Positions 5,958 to 8,676 of a stretch of DNA of 8,676 nucleotides are shown here, piece by piece. The stretch is taken from assembly GCA_004356175.1 (NCBI GenBank), contig SMXV01000054.1, forward strand, positions 1-8,676, given 5' to 3'. The notes under the pieces were generated by a model, which had not been told where the DNA came from, ran no database searches, and saw only the letters and a program-made list of their open reading frames with translations. A program made the position numbers and the translations under genes. Numbering within the stretch: position 1 is the first letter of the stretch; every line of letters starts with the position of its first letter. Source of the stretch: Acidobacteriota bacterium. Lineage in GTDB: Bacteria; Actinomycetota; Acidimicrobiia; Spongiisociales; UBA5794.

Positions 5958-6409
5958 TGAAATCGGTCAGAAGGCTCTTCGTTGCTTGTGCTGCTTTTGG
6001 GGCGGCCGCAGGGGGATCCGTGTTGCTCGCGCGAAAGCGACTTCCAGCCTTTGGCGAACCTGGTGACGACCGATTTGCCATCGTTGCGGCCATGGATGAA
6101 GCACGGTTCAGCAGCGAATCCACCGGTCTGGTTCAGGGCTCCGCGGTGGCACTGTTTGGCGGTGTCGAGCTTGATCTGACCGAAGCGGAGGCGAGTCCGG
6201 CGGCCCATCTGACATTGAGAGCAATCTTTGGTGGTATCGACGTTGTCGTACCGAGATCCTGGCGTGTCGAGATTGCTGGCCGGTCTGTCATGGGCGGGAT
6301 TGCGAACTTGACGGCACCAGACGGTGCGGATGATGACGCACCTGTGTTACTAATCGATGCAGTGGCTGTCTTTGGTGGCATCGAAGTCCATGCAGCGGAT
6401 GACGGCTGA
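5957..6409 (+). CDS. Membrane-anchored protein with a LiaF-C-like repeat domain
   Basis: The 150-residue protein has a basic N-terminus (MKSVRR) and one hydrophobic segment at about 7-25. It continues with a domain holding four copies of a glycine turn followed by a strand: LFGGVELDL (66-74), IFGGIDVVV (90-98), VMGGIANL (111-118) and VFGGIEVHA (138-146). This matches the 'cell wall-active antibiotics response' C-terminal domain seen in LiaF/VraT-type envelope-stress regulators, which folds as a right-handed beta-helix. Family membership is inferred from this pattern. Unlike LiaF it has only one membrane segment. I chose the start at 5957 because it begins the signal-anchor and lies seven bases after TACCTT, which suggests a leaderless message; the upstream ATG at 5897 has no ribosome site. 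Its stop overlaps the next start (TGATG). A role in envelope stress sensing is plausible but unproven. Confidence 0.72.
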   Translation: MKSVRRLFVACAAFGAAAGGSVLLARKRLPAFGEPGDDRFAIVAAMDEARFSSESTGLVQGSAVALFGGVELDLTEAEASPAAHLTLRAIFGGIDVVVPRSWRVEIAGRSVMGGIANLTAPDGADDDAPVLLIDAVAVFGGIEVHAADDG

Positions 6410-6978
6410 TGGCTGTCGACATCGCTTCAACGATCACCTATCTCAAAGATCACGCAATCGAGCATGGGTTTCATGTCCACGATGAGAGACATTTTGTTGA
6501 GACATACACGTTGCGCCAAGCGTGGGAGATTGACATGCATCCCGCCGAGGCGTGCTCAGGGCCTCTTGATCTCCACATTGCGCTCGATCTGGATCCGCGG
6601 TTGCTGCTCCGTTTCGAGGATGCTCTCCTCGAAACTGACGGAGTTCCCGAGCAGAAGGACGGAGAGTTCGAGGTTCCGTTCCACTTCAACTGGTCGCTTC
6701 CACCGCTCGACAGGTCTCCAGACATTCTCGTTCTCTCTGCCGAGCTAGCGGGTCTTGGTGGTATCGACCTTCCAATCGAGGTGTCGGCGGTCGAGACGAT
6801 GGCGGCGCTGTCGGACCAACCGGTGAGGCTTCTCTCGGTTGTCGGTACCGTGAGCCGGTCGCTCTCAGAGATCTTCTTCGAGCAGGATTCACTGTGTGAT
6901 GTTCTCGACAGGGTCCACGACGTCAGCATGTACATCGTCGAACATGCCGATGAATGGTTTGACGACACCGATGAATAG
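6409..6978 (+). CDS. Acidic protein of unknown function, coupled to the LiaF-C-like gene
   Basis: I do not recognise a family for this 189-residue soluble, acidic protein. It begins with a helical stretch (MAVDIASTITYLKDHAIEHG), then a segment with strand character (FVETYTLRQAWEIDMHPAEACSGPLDLHIALDLDPRLLLRFEDALLE, about 29-74). A Pro/Trp-rich stretch (VPFHFNWSLPPLD, 89-101) follows, then a helical C-terminus (about 125-185) ending in a very acidic tail. Cysteines occur at 49 and 163 only, with no metal motif. Translation probably re-initiates at the TGATG overlap with the preceding gene. This suggests the two products act together, perhaps at the inner face of the membrane. The 3' end carries an imperfect 21-base tandem duplication whose second copy contains the stop codon. 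The gene is convergent with the LapA gene, whose stop is nine bases away, and no terminator hairpin is visible between them. Confidence 0.75.
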   Translation: MAVDIASTITYLKDHAIEHGFHVHDERHFVETYTLRQAWEIDMHPAEACSGPLDLHIALDLDPRLLLRFEDALLETDGVPEQKDGEFEVPFHFNWSLPPLDRSPDILVLSAELAGLGGIDLPIEVSAVETMAALSDQPVRLLSVVGTVSRSLSEIFFEQDSLCDVLDRVHDVSMYIVEHADEWFDDTDE

Positions 6979-6987
6979 TTTGATCGT
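6946..6987 (+). repeat. Imperfect 21-base tandem duplication across a stop codon
   Basis: Units 6946-6966 and 6967-6987 share CCGATGAAT-GTTTGA with one internal mismatch. The first unit reads GAT GAA TGG TTT GAC and the second GAT GAA TAG TTT GAT. The stop of the 6409 gene is therefore the Trp codon of the first unit with one base changed. Confidence 0.6.
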
Positions 6988-7263
6988 CTAGGACGCTTTG
7001 GCGTTGTTGCGCTTGCGGCGTCGCATCATGAGACCCACGAACCAGCCAACGACCGCGCCGAGACCCATCGACACCACTATCACGACCGCCAGCGGCACCG
7101 TCACGCTGACCAACAGAAACTGTGTCTTGACATCCGTGAGATTCTGAAGGATGAAGATCACTGCGAAGACCGTGGTGATACCAGCGAATATCAGACCGAC
7201 AGGCATCCTGTCATCTGAGTAGGCAACATCGCCTCGAGCACCCGAGGTTGAGTTATCTGGCAT
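6988..7263 (-). CDS. LapA-domain (DUF1049) small membrane protein
   Basis: The 91-residue protein has a soluble acidic head (residues 1-20), then a membrane segment at about 21-41 (PVGLIFAGITTVFAVIFILQ). It continues with NLTDVKTQFLLVSVTVPLAV and a second membrane segment at about 54-80 (VSMGLGAVVGWFVGLM), ending in a strongly basic tail RRRKRNNAKAS. The motif FILQN-x-xxVxxxFLxxxxxxPLAVxIxxxxxxGxxxGW is diagnostic of the lipopolysaccharide-assembly protein A domain. In proteobacteria it belongs to LPS-assembly factors; in actinobacteria, which lack LPS, the role is unknown. A longer frame starts at 7299, but AAGGAG at 7278-7273 nine bases before the ATG at 7263 makes the shorter form much more likely. 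It is divergent from the large membrane protein at 7345. Confidence 0.88.
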   Translation of the reverse strand: MPDNSTSGARGDVAYSDDRMPVGLIFAGITTVFAVIFILQNLTDVKTQFLLVSVTVPLAVVIVVSMGLGAVVGWFVGLMMRRRKRNNAKAS

Positions 7264-7272
7264 GGCACCCTG

Positions 7273-7278
7273 CTCCTT
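7273..7278 (-). promoter_or_regulatory. Shine-Dalgarno site of the LapA-domain gene
   Basis: AAGGAG on the minus strand, nine bases before the ATG at 7263. It decides the start in favour of the 91-residue form. A possible -10 box TACGGT lies further upstream at 7295-7290. Confidence 0.7.
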
Positions 7279-7322
7279 GCGTTCCAGCCACCGTACCACA
7301 GGACCTGATACGAATGTCGCGC

Positions 7323-7339
7323 AGTCATCTAAGATGACT
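7323..7339 (+). promoter_or_regulatory. Perfect 17-base palindrome, candidate operator
   Basis: AGTCATCT-A-AGATGACT has two eight-base perfect arms around one central base, five bases before the ATG at 7345. It contains TAAGAT (7330-7335), a TANNNT -10 box, with CTGATA (7305-7310, 4/6 to the -35 consensus) 19 bases upstream. A protein bound here would block the start of the membrane-protein gene and could also affect the divergent LapA gene. The binding protein is unknown. Confidence 0.5.
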
Positions 7340-7344
7340 CACCA

Positions 7345-8508
7345 ATGAGCGATTCAACAGACAAGATATGTGGGACTTCGAAGCGGTTCAAGATCGCGAT
7401 CGCGCTCACCATCCTTTTCACCGTGTCGCTTCTCGCTGCGAATCATGCGTTGTGGCTGACCAGGACGGTGCTGAACACGGATAGCTTCGTAGCGGCGTTG
7501 GCGCCGTTGCCGAAGGATGAGAACGTATCGCTGGCGTTGGCCGAACAAGTAGCTGACGCTCTCATCGCGCAATTCCAGGTGCAGGAGTCGATTTCGGAGG
7601 CGCTCCCAGACGGTGTGAGTTTTATAGCCGCGCCAATCACCGACGGCATACGGGGTCTGACGTCAGATGCTGCCGTTGAGATAGTTCGCTCAGATGCTTT
7701 TACGACGGTGTGGACCGCCGCAATCCGAGGAACCCACTCCGTCGCGGTTGCGTTTGTGGGCGCGCTGGACGACGGGTTGCTGAGTGAGCAGGACGGGGTG
7801 GTGGTACTTGACCTTGGCGAGCTCGGCCGTACGTTGGCGGAAGACCTTGACTTCGAAGGACTCGGGATTATCGGCTCAAGCGATCGACAATTGACGGTCG
7901 AGCTCTTCGAGGCCGGCGACGGAGGAGCCATCCGTTGGGTCGTCGATCTGATGCGCTCAATCCGCTGGGCTCTGATGGCGCTCACTGTCGCCCTCGGAAT
8001 CGCCATATTCGCGGTTGCGGATGACAAGAGAAGGATCTTGGGCTGGTTTGGCGGCGCAACCGTTGTGGCGATGGTCATTTCGTTGATTGATGTCCGATAT
8101 GCCAAAGTCGCCGTAACAGGCGGCATAAGTGACGCGGTTCAGCGTGCGGGAGCGGAGAGTGCCTGGGACATTGTGTTCCGCCAACTCAACCAGCAGACTT
8201 TGACTGCTCTCCTTATCGGGGCGCTGTTGATGGCGGTGTCCTGGTTGTTCGGGGATTCGACGAGGGCTGTTGTCCTGCGATCAAAAGCCGACAGTCGGGT
8301 TGATTCGGCAGCCAGCGCCTTCAAAGAGACAGCGCTTGGCCGATTTATCGCCTCGAACCCTGGTCCCACGAACATGGTTGCTGCACTCCTTGCCGCCCTG
8401 CTACTGCTGTTCGGACCAACCCTGTCGCTGCTGGGCTTCATAGTCGTGGTAGTCGTCCTGAGCGTCGTCATCGCCGGCGTCACAGCCCTCTCCCGCCCCT
8501 CCGACTGA
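7345..8508 (+). CDS. Multi-pass integral membrane protein of an actinobacterial type
   Basis: The protein has 387 residues. The short basic N-terminus is followed by membrane segment 1 (about 17-38) and then a soluble region of about 165 residues, probably extracytoplasmic. This region opens with WLTRTVLNTDSFVAALAPLPKDENV, a 'TD-x-(F/Y)VA-x-(L/V)APLxxD' signature I associate with uncharacterised actinobacterial integral membrane proteins. Further membrane segments lie at about 206-225, 231-250, 284-302, 343-358 and 360-382. A basic cytoplasmic-looking loop (TRAVVLRSKADSR, 306-318) sits between segments 4 and 5. No catalytic motif is seen. The start at 7345 has no ribosome site; together with the nearby TAAGAT box this suggests a leaderless or very short-leader message. 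It is the only plus-strand gene at the right end and is divergent from the LapA gene (81-base gap). The topology is predicted by eye. The function is unknown. Confidence 0.85.
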   Translation: MSDSTDKICGTSKRFKIAIALTILFTVSLLAANHALWLTRTVLNTDSFVAALAPLPKDENVSLALAEQVADALIAQFQVQESISEALPDGVSFIAAPITDGIRGLTSDAAVEIVRSDAFTTVWTAAIRGTHSVAVAFVGALDDGLLSEQDGVVVLDLGELGRTLAEDLDFEGLGIIGSSDRQLTVELFEAGDGGAIRWVVDLMRSIRWALMALTVALGIAIFAVADDKRRILGWFGGATVVAMVISLIDVRYAKVAVTGGISDAVQRAGAESAWDIVFRQLNQQTLTALLIGALLMAVSWLFGDSTRAVVLRSKADSRVDSAASAFKETALGRFIASNPGPTNMVAALLAALLLLFGPTLSLLGFIVVVVVLSVVIAGVTALSRPSD

Positions 8509-8676
8509 CACTCCGATGTTCCGGGGGCGTCCAATGGCGACCTCGATCTGTTGTTTGGCGCCGCCAGCGGGCCCAGAAGCGCCGCATCACTCTCTCTGAG
8601 CTGCGACAAGCACAGCGACCACACCCCACAACCAAGCAACCGACACAATCGGTCAAACTACCACGACATGGCACGG
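8509..8676. other. Right-end stretch with no supported feature
   Basis: These 168 bases hold no open frame with a good start and protein-like composition on either strand, no tRNA, and no clear terminator hairpin after the membrane-protein gene. The GC-rich part (about 8560-8585) is open in more than one frame, but none has a start within the window. A gene entering from the right edge cannot be excluded. Confidence 0.4.

Noticed and set aside
7443..8648. Two long minus-strand frames opposite the large membrane-protein gene
   Set aside because: Antisense shadows rich in Ser, Thr, Arg and Pro; the plus-strand frame has clear membrane segments.
1..8676. CRISPR array, insertion sequence, tRNA or rRNA
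   Set aside because: No regularly spaced repeats, no transposase frame or terminal inverted repeats, and no cloverleaf-like or rRNA-like stretch was seen.

Overview
The base composition (moderately GC-rich by eye), the protein families and the promoter/start style suggest a member of the Actinomycetota, perhaps an Acidimicrobiia-like lineage. Supporting signs are an arsenate reductase of the actinobacterial LMW-PTPase type, an ECF sigma factor paired with an O6-alkylguanine-DNA alkyltransferase, a LapA-domain protein, and a large multi-pass protein of a kind I associate with actinobacteria. The phylum call is fairly secure. The class is a guess.

Layout. (a) 1-281, minus strand: the first 93 codons of a membrane protein that runs off the left edge, probably a CPBP/CAAX-type intramembrane protease. 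(b) 349-921, plus strand: a divergent 190-residue protein of unknown function with a PH-like look. (c) 5873 down to 1000, minus strand: a tight run of six genes. In transcription order these are arsC, an ECF sigma factor, ogt (ATGA overlap with the sigma gene), a 567-residue class V aminotransferase / cysteine-desulfurase-like enzyme, an alpha/beta hydrolase (20-base overlap) and a degenerate Mrr-like protein with C-terminal zinc knuckles. (d) 5957-6978, plus strand: a two-gene unit, divergent from arsC, of a small membrane-anchored protein with a LiaF-C-like repeat domain and an acidic protein of unknown function, joined by a TGATG overlap. (e) 7263-6988, minus strand: a LapA-domain protein convergent with (d). 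(f) 7345-8508, plus strand: a large integral membrane protein, divergent from the LapA gene and preceded by a perfect 17-base palindrome over its likely -10 box. Bases 8509-8676 hold nothing I can support.

How the genes may work together. The clearest functional module is sigma factor plus alkyltransferase. Their translational coupling, together with an extra N-terminal segment on the alkyltransferase, suggests that DNA-alkyl repair and transcription control are linked. The arsenate reductase sits at the head of the same run without arsR or an arsenite exporter in view, so the run may be a mixed detoxification and repair operon. The flanking units (LiaF-C-like, LapA, large membrane protein, CPBP-like) are envelope-related. 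No mobile element, CRISPR array, tRNA or rRNA was seen.
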